Origin: Diacronema lutheri
Taxonomy: Eukaryota; Haptophyta; Pavlovophyceae; Pavlovales; Pavlovaceae
Reading direction: 5' to 3'
DNA length: 64,000 bases
Assembly: GCA_019448385.1 (NCBI GenBank)
Contig: JAGTXO010000005.1
Location: forward strand, 496,001-560,000
Part shown: piece after piece, positions 55,465 through 64,000 of the stretch
Numbering within the stretch: the first letter of the stretch is position 1
How the letters are laid out: each line of letters opens with the position of its first letter
Position numbers and translations under genes: made by a program
Notes under the pieces: generated by a model
Told to the model about the DNA's origin: nothing
The model's database searches: none
The model's input: the letters and a program-made list of their open reading frames with translations, nothing else

Positions 55465-57229
55465 CGCCGAGCTGTCCGAAGTCGAGGCGGCCATCTCGGG
55501 GAGCGAATGGGAGGTGCTCGACGCGCTGTTGCGCGGGTTTGTCGAATTCTCCGCCGGCGATGTGCAAGTGCCCGCCCCAGCGCACATGAGCTTTGCGACC
55601 ATCGCGGGTTGCCCAGGCGATGCGTGCATAAAGGCAGGCGGGGTGCGCGGTTCGGGCCGTTGGTGGGTGACGAAGGTCGCCTCCAGCTTCTACAAGAACG
55701 GAGAGTACGGACTGCAAACTTCGCAGGGCGTGATGCTTGTTTGGAGTGAGAGCACGGGTGAGCTCGAGGCCGTGCTGATGGATCGCGGGTACCTGACGAA
55801 CCATCGGACGGCGCTTACGGCCGGCCTGTGCGTGCGTGAATTTGGGCCGGCGCGTGCTGAGGGCGCGCCGCCACTAACGATCGCGCTGTTTGGCACGGGT
55901 ACGATCGCCAAGCTCGTCGCGCAGCAGCTCCGCGCGCTTCATATCGCGCCGGCCGGCTCGAAGCTCGTGGTGGTTTCACGCAGCGTGGATGCGGCACGGG
56001 CCTTCCTCCACGTGCAAGCCGCGGCCGGCTGGGACGTGGTCGAGGCGCTCGAGGCGAGGGCGGCTGCGGCGTATGCACAAGAGCACGCTGACGTCATCAT
56101 CACGTGCACACCCTCCGAGCAGCCGCTCTTCGCCAGGTGCAAACGCGGCGCCCTCGTCGTCGCGCTCGGCGCGGACGCGGCCGACAAGCGCGAGCTCGGC
56201 GCGGACGTCTTCTCGCCGCAGGACGCGGAGCACGCGATCCTGGTGCTCGCCGACTCGCGCGCGCAGTGCCTCGACCATGGCGAGCTCGCGCATGCCATCC
56301 GCGAGGGCAGCGTGCCGGACAGCGACCTTGTTGTCGAGCTCGGTGAGGTGCTCGGTAATGACTCCTCAACGCGCGCACACTGCGACCAAACGGTTGTTAT
56401 CGACCTTACGGGCGTGGCCGTGCAGGACATCGTCATCGCGGGGATGGCACTCGACGCCGTGCGCGAGTTGCGCCACGCGTACGCCAGCGGCCCGCACGCT
56501 GCAGACGTGCCCGCAGCCCCCGCGCTCGGCGCAGCAGTGCCGCCGCCAGCGCACCTGCGAGGCCGGCGCGCGCCATCGCGCGCTGATGACGAGCCTCCGC
56601 AGGATGCGATCGCACAGGCTCATGTCGGGCAGGGCGAACGCAACGGCGGCGCGTCGGCTGACGAGCCATCCGAGCCTGCTGCCGCCAAGACCACGGCTGC
56701 CTCCGGCGCAGCACGGGGGCGTGCTGCGCTCCATGGCGACGCCGGGGCTCCGCTGGGCTTCCCCGCACACGTGCCCGCGCTTGGCGCGACGCGCGCCAAG
56801 CGTAGCGCGACCGGCGCTGCCGCAGCCGTGGCGGCCATGCTGCCGAGTGCGATGGCCGCAGGGCCCGCCGTCAAGCGCAGGGCGGCAGGCGACGGTGGCA
56901 GCGGCAGCACGTCGGTCGCGCCATCCAAAGGCGAAGGGGCATGGGCGTGCGAGGAGAAGCAAGAAGGCGCGGATCTCGAGCCGCCCGAGCAGCGGCCGTG
57001 GCCGGCCGAGCGGGTGCACGCGAGCCTCAACCGCCGTGTGCGCGTGTTTTGGGAGGGGGAGGAGGAGTGGTTTTCCGGCGTGATCAGCCACGTCTCGCGT
57101 GAGGGCGACTGGGTGCACGTCAAGTACGACGACAACTTGACGGAGAAGTACGCAAACCACGAGATGCCGACGAGGAAGCTCAGGTGGTACGAGAACAAGA
57201 TACAATGGGAAGGCGAGCACGCCGCGTAG
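55451..57229 (+). CDS. Ornithine cyclodeaminase/mu-crystallin family protein fused to a Tudor-like domain
   Basis: This 592-residue protein starts at ATG 55451 and has no introns. Residues about 1-345 form an OCD/mu-crystallin domain: WWVTKVASSFYKNGEYGLQT, LMDRGYLTNHRTALTAGL, the Rossmann motif LFGTGTIAKLVAQQL, TCTPSEQPLF and GADAADKRELGADVFSPQD. Members act on ornithine, ketimines or other imino acids with NAD(P)H. An Ala/Pro-rich linker (about 350-505) leads to a C-terminal Tudor/Agenet-like barrel (about 515-580, RRVRVFWEGEEEWFSGVISH, then DWVHVKYDDNLTEKY), a fold that reads methylated residues on chromatin. I know of no described OCD-Tudor fusion. Both halves lie in one uninterrupted frame. 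Confidence 0.85.
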   Translation: MSAIIAELSEVEAAISGSEWEVLDALLRGFVEFSAGDVQVPAPAHMSFATIAGCPGDACIKAGGVRGSGRWWVTKVASSFYKNGEYGLQTSQGVMLVWSESTGELEAVLMDRGYLTNHRTALTAGLCVREFGPARAEGAPPLTIALFGTGTIAKLVAQQLRALHIAPAGSKLVVVSRSVDAARAFLHVQAAAGWDVVEALEARAAAAYAQEHADVIITCTPSEQPLFARCKRGALVVALGADAADKRELGADVFSPQDAEHAILVLADSRAQCLDHGELAHAIREGSVPDSDLVVELGEVLGNDSSTRAHCDQTVVIDLTGVAVQDIVIAGMALDAVRELRHAYASGPHAADVPAAPALGAAVPPPAHLRGRRAPSRADDEPPQDAIAQAHVGQGERNGGASADEPSEPAAAKTTAASGAARGRAALHGDAGAPLGFPAHVPALGATRAKRSATGAAAAVAAMLPSAMAAGPAVKRRAAGDGGSGSTSVAPSKGEGAWACEEKQEGADLEPPEQRPWPAERVHASLNRRVRVFWEGEEEWFSGVISHVSREGDWVHVKYDDNLTEKYANHEMPTRKLRWYENKIQWEGEHAA

Positions 57230-57250
57230 AACGCTCGCTGCTTCCTCACG

Positions 57251-57293
57251 GGGGCGTGCACGGGGCCGAGGCGTGACGAACGGAGCGAACGAA

Positions 57294-57333
<40 letters not shown>

Positions 57334-57529
57334 GGGGGGGAGGGAGGTCGTTAGTATGGGTATGAATAAGTACTAACGGCGCTTACAGGACAGCGGGGTC
57401 AGCACCAGCTGCGGGGGGATCGAATAGCCACCAATGTCTTCAATCCCCGTGCAACCCGGTCACCAGCGAGCGAGCAGCGAGGCCCGACGGGCCCAAAGGG
57501 CCCGCACGCGCCTAACCGCCGCGCGCTGG
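57251..57529 (+). repeat. Dispersed repeat, longest copy
   Basis: The order is: shared tail (CGTGCACGGGGCCGAGGC, GACGAACGGAGCGAACGAA), 39 G, a hairpin with arms CGTTAGTA and TACTAACG (57344-57351 and 57371-57378), TTACAG, then the segment matching 20768-20912 inverted. Copies elsewhere contain only parts. Confidence 0.75.
57294..57332. repeat. Run of 39 G
   Basis: It lies inside the dispersed repeat, between the shared tail and the CGTTAGTA hairpin. Confidence 0.9.
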
Positions 57530-57556
57530 AATAAATAAAACTGACCTGTTCGAACG

Positions 57557-60500
57557 ATGGAGTCGGCCCTTCGATCGGCCGCAGCGTTGCTCCTCTCCGA
57601 CGTGGTGCTCTGTCTCACAGTCCGGCGCGGCGTGCTGTGCTGGCTGCTCGGGCGCCCTCCGCAGGATGCTCTGCTATGCTGGGCCGGCGAGAAGAGCCGC
57701 GTGCTCGACCTGGGCGCGCGCCCGTCGCTGCGCGCGTACCCGCGCCTCTCACTGTGGCGCGCGCCCGCGCTGTGCATCGAGCTTCGCGACGTGCGGGTCG
57801 CGCCGTGGCTGATCGACACGTTCAACGCGCTATGCTGGTACCTTCCTGGCGTAGCACACACCTGCCTCGTCCCCGAGCTGCTGATCGTCGTGCGCATCCG
57901 CATGCTGCTGCCGCACGTCGAGCTCGCGATGCCGCGTGGCATGCTGATCGACTGCCGCGCGACGTGCCCGACAGAGTGGGACGCAGCCGAGGTGGCGGAC
58001 TACGCGCGGCGCTACAAGCTCTGGCGGATTGCGCGCGCCACGGAGCTGCTGGACGTGCGCGCGCGCCTACAAAAGCCTCGCTGGCGCGATGGCCGTTGTG
58101 CCGCCATGTTGGGCGCTGCGCTCTCCGCCGCGCTCGCGCGCGTCGAGCTGCGCATAGCGCGTTTCGTCTGGCGGTATGGCGACGTCGCGGCACGCAACGC
58201 CGCGGCGATGCCACGCGCCGCCGGCGCCGCTTCCGACGCCGTCACCTCCGCTGCCGCACTCGAGGTGCGTGCGGCAGGCGTCGTCGCCCGGATCGGCTGC
58301 TGCACCGGCTGGCGCGCGCTCATCTGGCTCTGCCCGGAGCGCGTGCTGCTCGAGACGGGCGTCGCGGAGATCGTGCTCTACCAGCCGTGCTCGGCCAGTG
58401 GCGCGCGATCCGACGCGCTCGCCGACGCGCGCCGCACGCGACGGTCAGACGAGGGCGCGGGCGAGCGGGGCTGCAGCGACGACGATGAGCACGACGATGA
58501 TCACGACGATGACCACTGGTTCGAGCGCTCGAGCCGCGCGGCGCGGCGCGTCGTGCTCGCGCGCTCCGAGCGGTTCTGCGCGGACGTCGGCCTTGGCTGC
58601 GCGCCCTACGTCCGCCTCACGCCGCGCGGCGTCCAGCTTTACGTCGGTAGTGTTCAACTTGCGCTCGCGCGCGAGCTGGGCAGCGCATGCAGCAGGTACA
58701 CACAATGGTGGGCAAGGCTGTACGCTGCGCGCGAGGCGGTGGCGACGGGCGCGTCCGAGGTGGATGTGGCGCTGTACGTGCGCGCTTTCGGGCAGGGCGC
58801 GAAGCGCAGGGCTGCCGCCGCCATCGTGCTGCGCGAGCTGGACGAAAGGCTGAGTGCAGATGCGGCCATCTTGTGTCGCTGGCGCGCGCGCGGAGCGCTC
58901 TGGTCCGCGGACGGCGGTCGGATGGGCGGCGCATCTATGCTCCCGCTAGGCGCGCGCGAGCGAGGCACGGCAGGGCCTGCGTCCATCGCGGCGCGCGCAT
59001 TTGCGGACGCGCCAGGCGTGGAGCGCGACACCGCGCCGGAGGGCAGCGCGCGCGCGGGATCGGCGCACGCGCGCGCGGAGGCTCCTGGAACGGCCACGCT
59101 GCTGACGGCCGCTGATCGCGCGCAGCTCATGCAGGTCGACGCGCTGCTGCAGCGCGGCGCGCTGCTGCACGGCTTTGAGCTGAGCATTGCGCCGGATGGG
59201 CCGCTCACCATCAGTTTCGTCAACGCGCACCACCACGCGGTTTCGTCAATGGCCGAGGGCGGCGTGGCGGGCTTGGCTGGCGCGGCCGGCGCCGGCGCGG
59301 CTGCGCGCGCGCGCGCGCTGGCCGCCGCCGGCGCGCCACCGTCGTGGTGCGCCGAGCGCTCGGCGCACGAGGTGGGTGCAGCGGCAGAGTGTCTCGGCGG
59401 TATGGCGCCAGGGGGGTCCTCGCGCGCGCGCGCGCCGGGCACCGCGCTCGAGCTGCGCGCGGACGGCTGGCGGCTGTCGCTTGGCCTTCTCCTCGGCGTG
59501 CGCCTCGCCGACCGCGCCGCCTCCGAGCCGTCCCTCGTGCTGAGGACGGGCGTGCGCGCCGCGGAGGTGCGCGAGGTGGAGAGCGGACGCGCGTTGCTTT
59601 CCTCCACGCACGAGCTCGGCGACGCGCCGCTCGCCGACTTGTCGCTCGAGCAGTGCGACGACGCGCGGCGTGTGCGCGCGCGCGTCGCGTGCTGCGTCGT
59701 CGTGCTCGCCCCGTCGGCGGTCGTGCGCGCCCTCTGCGCGTCGCTCGGCGCGGCGGCGGTGGAGCGCGTCGAGGCGCAGCAGCTGCGCGCGGCGGAGGCG
59801 ACCGCGCTCGCCGACGCGCTCGTCGCCGCGGCGCACGAGGAGGCACGCGCACTGCGCGCGGCCGCCGACGCGGCCGCCGCCGCGGCCGCCGTCGCGGCCG
59901 CGGACGCCGTCGCGGCCGCGGCCGCCGCGGACGCAGCGCGCGGCCCCGTGCAGTGCGCGGGTACCGTTGCGTCGCGCGGCGACGGCGGCTCGCCGGTTGG
60001 CGCGGGCGCGGAGGGCGCCCAGGGCGGTGGCGTGGCTGCGAGCGAGATCGTCGCCGCATCTGTGCTCGCCGCCTTCCACTCCGCGTCCGTGACGCGCGTC
60101 GAGGTGAGGCCGTCCGCGCGCCCGCTGCCGCGCTGGTCATCAGCTGAGGCACGGCAGCAGCAACAGCTGCACGCGCTCCACGCGCTGCCGAGCAGCAGGC
60201 GCCTTCATCGTGCAAGCAGCGGAAGCAGCGGCGCCGGCGCGGCGCCGTCGGCCAGCGAGCCCAGCTGCACGTACGAGCCGGCGCCGCGCCCGACCGCGCT
60301 TTGCCTCGCCAGCGGCGCGCGCGCAGATGTGCGCCTAAGCGTCAGTTCGTTCTTCGTCGTGCTGCCCGCGCACGCGCTGCGCTCGGGCGAGGAGGAGATG
60401 GGCGCGCGCGCCGGCGCAGACGGCGGCGTCGGTGAGCGCGCCGATAGCGCGCAGCACGCCGCCGCCGCCGCCGCCGGCGGCGGCCGCCCAAGCAGCGCGG

Positions 60501-63500
60501 CCGCGGGTGGGGTGGACGAACGGGCGCTCGTGCTGCGCGCGTCGGCGGAGCTGCGAATGCGCTCGGGCGCCGGGCGCGAGCGCGCGAGCGCATCTGTCGG
60601 CATCTCCGTCGCGAGCGAGCGCGTCGGCCTCTCGTGCGCCGGCCTGCGCGCAAAGCATTCGGCGTCCGCGTCCATGCAAACCGTCGTCGACCCCTTTCAA
60701 ATTCGAGCAGAGCTGCACGCGCACGATGGCGAAGGCGCGGAGGGCGCGGGCGGCGTGCGCGCGCACAGCGTCGACGAGGACGCGGGCGACGGCGCCGACG
60801 GCACGTGCGAGTCGAGCGACGGCGAGCGCGAAGGCGACGGGGTTGCGCGACGCTCCGTTGCACGCCGGCCGAGCGCGGGGCGGACGGGCCGCCCGCGCGC
60901 AAGGGCGCGCGGCGATGCGCGCGGCGAGGGTGGCGTGGACGGGGATGGCGAGGACAACGACGACGGCGAGGACGGAAGCGACGGCGCGCCCGCTGCGAGC
61001 GCGGCTGATCTAGCCGTTGCGGCAGCAGCCGTAGACGCTGCCGCGGCCGCTGTGGCTGCCGCGTGCTCTGCGCAGAGCGCGCTCGCCGCCGACGAAAGCC
61101 TCTTCCGCGCGCGGACGGGCGGCACGACGCCGCCGTCGCTGATCCGCGCGCACGGTCCGTCCGCCGCGCCCGCGGCCGACGCGGCCGCCGAGCGCGCGTC
61201 AGGCGCGCGCGAAGGCGACGAAGGTGCGAGCAGCGCGCCAGCCGACGCCCCCGTGGCGCAGGCCCCGGCGGCCGCGCCTTCGGACGCCTCGCCTGCGGCG
61301 AAGGGCTCGCAGAGCATCCGCGTGAACATCTCGCAGGTGGTCAGCCTCGCCCTCACTCGAGAGTCCGTCGAGCTGCTCGCGTGCTGCGCGCGCACGCTCA
61401 CGCGCGAGCTCGGCGCGGGCGAGCGCGCGGCAGGTGCGGCCGGCGCCGGCGGCCGAGCGGAGGGTGAGGAGGCACGCGCGGGCTGCACGCGAGGCGCGCT
61501 CACCAGGCCGGCATCCGCGCACGCCGGCCTGTCGGACTGCGCGCTCGCCGCAGCGCACGAGGCGGAGGCGAGCGACGCGCGCGCGCGCGCCTTCGGGTCT
61601 GTGCGCCAGGCGGGCCGCATCGTCGACACATGGAGGGCGCAGGCGTCGCTGATGGAACGGCTGATCACGCATTCGCGTGGTACCGGCGGTGCGGGCGCGA
61701 CCGTCGCGAATGCGCCGCCGCTCCGCCTCCTCCGCCTATGCACCACCTGCCGCGTGCGCGTGAGCGGCGTGCGCATCGCCGTGCTCGAGGAGATCTGGGA
61801 GGTGCCGATGCTGCACGTGGCGCTCACCGAGCTCAGGGTTGAGATGCACGCGGTGCGGCTGCTCGGCGCGGAGCGCGCGCTCGTCGCGGCATACGGCCTT
61901 CTCGCCGTGCCCGACGAGGCGTCCGTGCAGGCGAGCGCGGCCTTCGAGGCGTCGCACGGCAACGCGACCCTCGCGCGCCTCGAGCCGATCCTCGAACCGT
62001 ACCACCTCGCCATGTACGCGCGCAAGCCGGAGGGGACGGCGCAGCTCTCGGTCGCGGTGCGCGCCGACGAGCTCGCGCTCGCCAACGTGTCGCCTTTTTC
62101 CGTCCATGCCCTCGCGAGTACTGCTCAGCTCTTGGCCGACGGCGCACACGCTGGTGCGATCTCAACGAGCCGCGCACGCGCGCCTGCGGACGGCGCGCCG
62201 CCGGCCGGCGCGCAGACGCCCGGCCGGCCGGCGAATGCCGCGGTGCCGTCAGATGGTGTGCTGCAGCCGCATCTCGAGCAGCAGCGCCCGCCGCCTGGCG
62301 ACGAGCCGCCCGCTGCGCCCGCGTCGCCGTCGGCTGCGGCGTACCTCTCAGTCAATGACCGCCGAGTGTCCGACTGTGCGCTGCCGTCGCCCTCGACCCG
62401 TGGCCACTGGGCTGTGCCGGCGCAGCTGCACGAAGCCGGCGGCGCGGCGGGCGGCGCGCTGGCACCAGAGCAGTCGCCGCTCGGCATGCCGCCGCAGACT
62501 GCACGCTCGCGCGGCGGCTGCCGCGGCGGCGCGCGCGAGCGGCGTGCGGCCGGCGCGGACGCCGCGCCCGCGACAGACGGCGGCGCGGCGGTGCAAGCGG
62601 CGACTCTGCTCGACTCGAGCGTGCGCGCGCAGTCTGGCCTTTTCATCCTGCGTAACTGCCTGCGCGCAGACGTTGGCGTCGAGTGGTGGGCGGAGCCACA
62701 CCCGCGCGCCGACGGCGCTGATCGACGCGCTGATGAAGGCGAGGGTGAGGGCGAGGCCGCCGGCGGCTCCGAGCCGCGCACGCCCGTGCGCGCGCGCGCC
62801 TATATCGGCGGCAGCGAGAGCGCACGGGACGGCGGCGCGCGCGCCGAAGCGCACGCGCGCGCCGCCGAGCAGTGCGAGCAGCGCGTGACTGCGTCGCCGG
62901 GCAAGAGCTGCCGTTTCGGCGCGACCGCGGAGGTCCTTGGCCTCGTCGAGCAGGCTGCGCGGCTATGGTCGCCGAGCGGCGCGCCGCGCGACCGCGCGGG
63001 CGGCGCGGACGGCCGCGCGCTCGCGTCGTCGTCGCCGGTGCCGACGGCGGACTGCACCGCCGTCCGTGCGTCGAGCGCCGGCGCGCTCGACCCGGGCGCG
63101 TCAGTGTGGGGCATGCGCACTCGCCTCTATGTGAGCGGGTACCAACCGATTGATGGGCCCCCGCTCAGGCAAATCGGCTGCCATGCGCGGCTGCTACGGC
63201 CTGCGCGCGCGCGGCGCGAGCGAGGCGGCGCGCATGGCGCGCGCGCGCCCGACGACCCTACGCAGGGCGAGGACATGCCGCTCATCCTCGAAGTGTGCAG
63301 GCTGGCGGGCGGGCAGCGCTTACTTTGCGTGCGGCCTCCGCTTGTCCTGCGCAACGCGTGCGCCGGCACGCTCGCGCTCACCACGTTGCCGGCCGAGCGC
63401 GGCGACGCGACGCATGGCGCACCTGGCGGCGCGCGCGTCGCGCGCGCGCCTCCGCCGTCGCCTCGCCCGGGCGGCGCGCCGCCGGCCGAGCGGTCGGCGG

Positions 63501-64000
63501 CAGACGACGCGCTCCCCTCATCCAGTCGGCAGGCTGGGCCGTCCGCGCCCGCGCCGACGCCACCGCCCGTAGCGCACCAGAGGGCGATGGCGGTGCGAGC
63601 GGGCGCTCGCGTGCCGCTTGCGAGCGAGCTCGCGCGCGATGGCGGCAGCCTGCTCTTTGACCTGTCGCGCATGGACGGCGCTGGCGCGTGGCGGCGGGCG
63701 CGCGCCGATCCCGCCGAGGGCGGCAGCGCCGCGCTCGGCTCGCGCGGCTGCCAGAGCGTGTGCGTCTCGGAGTGCGTCGCGATGCTCGCCGCCGCCGTGC
63801 GCGCGGCGAGGCCGACGGTGGCGGCGACGGTGAGCGCGCAGTACCCCGGCGGCGGCGGAGGTGGCGGCGGCGGTGGCGCGGCGGGTGATGCGCGCGGCGT
63901 GCACGGCGAGCACGGCGATGCCACCTCGGCGCGCGACGCGCTCCTATCGGCCGAGTTGGCGATGCACGTCGCGGTAACAGTCGTCGGCGCGCCGGGCTCG
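57557..64000 (+). CDS. VPS13-like bridge-type lipid-transfer protein (partial, runs off the window)
   Basis: One frame is open from ATG 57557 to the window end (2148 codons, no stop), so the gene is incomplete at its 3' end. Near residue 190, LARVELRIARFVWRYGD resembles the V.V.RI..V..RYED helix of VPS13 chorein regions. Near the end, LFILRNCLRADVGVEWWAEP and LLCVRPPLVLRNACAGTLAL followed by VRAGARVPLASELA resemble the adaptor-binding (SHR-BD) repeats of VPS13 (I..N..G..L; v.vRSP..v.N.L..pl.l; PG...PL). VPS13 proteins move lipids in bulk at membrane contacts. Long Ala- and Ser-rich insertions (for example 59850-59945) separate the conserved parts. The N terminus is divergent, and extra upstream exons are possible. 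Confidence 0.6.
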   Translation, partial: MESALRSAAALLLSDVVLCLTVRRGVLCWLLGRPPQDALLCWAGEKSRVLDLGARPSLRAYPRLSLWRAPALCIELRDVRVAPWLIDTFNALCWYLPGVAHTCLVPELLIVVRIRMLLPHVELAMPRGMLIDCRATCPTEWDAAEVADYARRYKLWRIARATELLDVRARLQKPRWRDGRCAAMLGAALSAALARVELRIARFVWRYGDVAARNAAAMPRAAGAASDAVTSAAALEVRAAGVVARIGCCTGWRALIWLCPERVLLETGVAEIVLYQPCSASGARSDALADARRTRRSDEGAGERGCSDDDEHDDDHDDDHWFERSSRAARRVVLARSERFCADVGLGCAPYVRLTPRGVQLYVGSVQLALARELGSACSRYTQWWARLYAAREAVATGASEVDVALYVRAFGQGAKRRAAAAIVLRELDERLSADAAILCRWRARGALWSADGGRMGGASMLPLGARERGTAGPASIAARAFADAPGVERDTAPEGSARAGSAHARAEAPGTATLLTAADRAQLMQVDALLQRGALLHGFELSIAPDGPLTISFVNAHHHAVSSMAEGGVAGLAGAAGAGAAARARALAAAGAPPSWCAERSAHEVGAAAECLGGMAPGGSSRARAPGTALELRADGWRLSLGLLLGVRLADRAASEPSLVLRTGVRAAEVREVESGRALLSSTHELGDAPLADLSLEQCDDARRVRARVACCVVVLAPSAVVRALCASLGAAAVERVEAQQLRAAEATALADALVAAAHEEARALRAAADAAAAAAAVAAADAVAAAAAADAARGPVQCAGTVASRGDGGSPVGAGAEGAQGGGVAASEIVAASVLAAFHSASVTRVEVRPSARPLPRWSSAEARQQQQLHALHALPSSRRLHRASSGSSGAGAAPSASEPSCTYEPAPRPTALCLASGARADVRLSVSSFFVVLPAHALRSGEEEMGARAGADGGVGERADSAQHAAAAAAGGGRPSSAAAGGVDERALVLRASAELRMRSGAGRERASASVGISVASERVGLSCAGLRAKHSASASMQTVVDPFQIRAELHAHDGEGAEGAGGVRAHSVDEDAGDGADGTCESSDGEREGDGVARRSVARRPSAGRTGRPRARARGDARGEGGVDGDGEDNDDGEDGSDGAPAASAADLAVAAAAVDAAAAAVAAACSAQSALAADESLFRARTGGTTPPSLIRAHGPSAAPAADAAAERASGAREGDEGASSAPADAPVAQAPAAAPSDASPAAKGSQSIRVNISQVVSLALTRESVELLACCARTLTRELGAGERAAGAAGAGGRAEGEEARAGCTRGALTRPASAHAGLSDCALAAAHEAEASDARARAFGSVRQAGRIVDTWRAQASLMERLITHSRGTGGAGATVANAPPLRLLRLCTTCRVRVSGVRIAVLEEIWEVPMLHVALTELRVEMHAVRLLGAERALVAAYGLLAVPDEASVQASAAFEASHGNATLARLEPILEPYHLAMYARKPEGTAQLSVAVRADELALANVSPFSVHALASTAQLLADGAHAGAISTSRARAPADGAPPAGAQTPGRPANAAVPSDGVLQPHLEQQRPPPGDEPPAAPASPSAAAYLSVNDRRVSDCALPSPSTRGHWAVPAQLHEAGGAAGGALAPEQSPLGMPPQTARSRGGCRGGARERRAAGADAAPATDGGAAVQAATLLDSSVRAQSGLFILRNCLRADVGVEWWAEPHPRADGADRRADEGEGEGEAAGGSEPRTPVRARAYIGGSESARDGGARAEAHARAAEQCEQRVTASPGKSCRFGATAEVLGLVEQAARLWSPSGAPRDRAGGADGRALASSSPVPTADCTAVRASSAGALDPGASVWGMRTRLYVSGYQPIDGPPLRQIGCHARLLRPARARRERGGAHGARAPDDPTQGEDMPLILEVCRLAGGQRLLCVRPPLVLRNACAGTLALTTLPAERGDATHGAPGGARVARAPPPSPRPGGAPPAERSAADDALPSSSRQAGPSAPAPTPPPVAHQRAMAVRAGARVPLASELARDGGSLLFDLSRMDGAGAWRRARADPAEGGSAALGSRGCQSVCVSECVAMLAAAVRAARPTVAATVSAQYPGGGGGGGGGGAAGDARGVHGEHGDATSARDALLSAELAMHVAVTVVGAPGS

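Larger units (their letters stand above)
57230..57556. other. 327-bp intergenic region filled by a dispersed repeat
   Basis: Nearly all of it is the repeat copy at 57251-57529, including 39 G. The last 27 bp before the next ATG are AT-rich with AATAAAACTG (57534-57543), a string also found just before the OCD-Tudor start (55431-55440). Confidence 0.6.

Overview
The window is nuclear DNA of a very GC-rich, gene-dense unicellular eukaryote that is most likely an alga. The evidence is spliceosomal introns with GT-AG borders, a gamma-tubulin complex subunit, Rab GDI, lipin, an F-box/WD40 protein, a VPS13-like protein, and plant/alga-type proteins such as CMP-KDO synthetase and a UbiB-type kinase with a plastid-like leader. 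A haptophyte such as a Pavlova/Diacronema relative would fit, but that is inference. Introns are short (about 50-260 bp). They often begin GTGCGC and end GCGCAG, and four of them carry runs of C on the sense strand.

Layout. 0-13.5 kb: SGNH hydrolase, FABP-fold protein, Sfp-type PPTase, ARM-like protein, GCP2, UBXN6-like UBA-PUB-UBX protein, small membrane protein, Sec14 protein. 13.5-26.7 kb: a gene-poor, repeat-rich island. A frameshifted plus-strand array (14.7-20.8 kb, including a USP-like domain without its catalytic residues) faces a frameshifted minus-strand array (26.7-22.5 kb, with 15 copies of a 42-bp repeat). Between them lies an intact gene for a secreted, proline-rich, single-pass membrane protein, flanked by two 262-bp direct repeats. 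27.8-57.2 kb: normal genes again: F-box/WD40, superoxide reductase, DUF1279/FAM210-like, IFT144-like WD40, AsnRS, TMA7, SLC10A7-like, MYND-CS, sterol desaturase-cytochrome b5, CMP-KDO synthetase, UbiB, TRMT2, TspO, Lin0512, lipin, uL6, Rab GDI, ornithine cyclodeaminase-Tudor fusion. 57.6 kb to the end: a VPS13-like frame, open and without visible introns, that leaves the window.

The genes do not form operons or one pathway. Several deal with lipids and membranes (lipin, Sec14, sterol desaturase, FABP-like, VPS13-like, GDI) and several with organelles (UbiB, TspO, uL6, DUF1279). Neighbours are packed head to head (start codons 4 to about 200 bp apart, one pair overlapping) or tail to tail (3 bp between GCP2 and the ARM gene), which suggests shared bidirectional promoters. 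A dispersed repeat family recurs at about 14.0, 14.5, 20.8, 48.0 and 57.3 kb, in or near gene-free gaps. The 13.5-26.7 kb island is the best candidate for an undescribed mobile or virus-derived element; I could not assign it to a known class.
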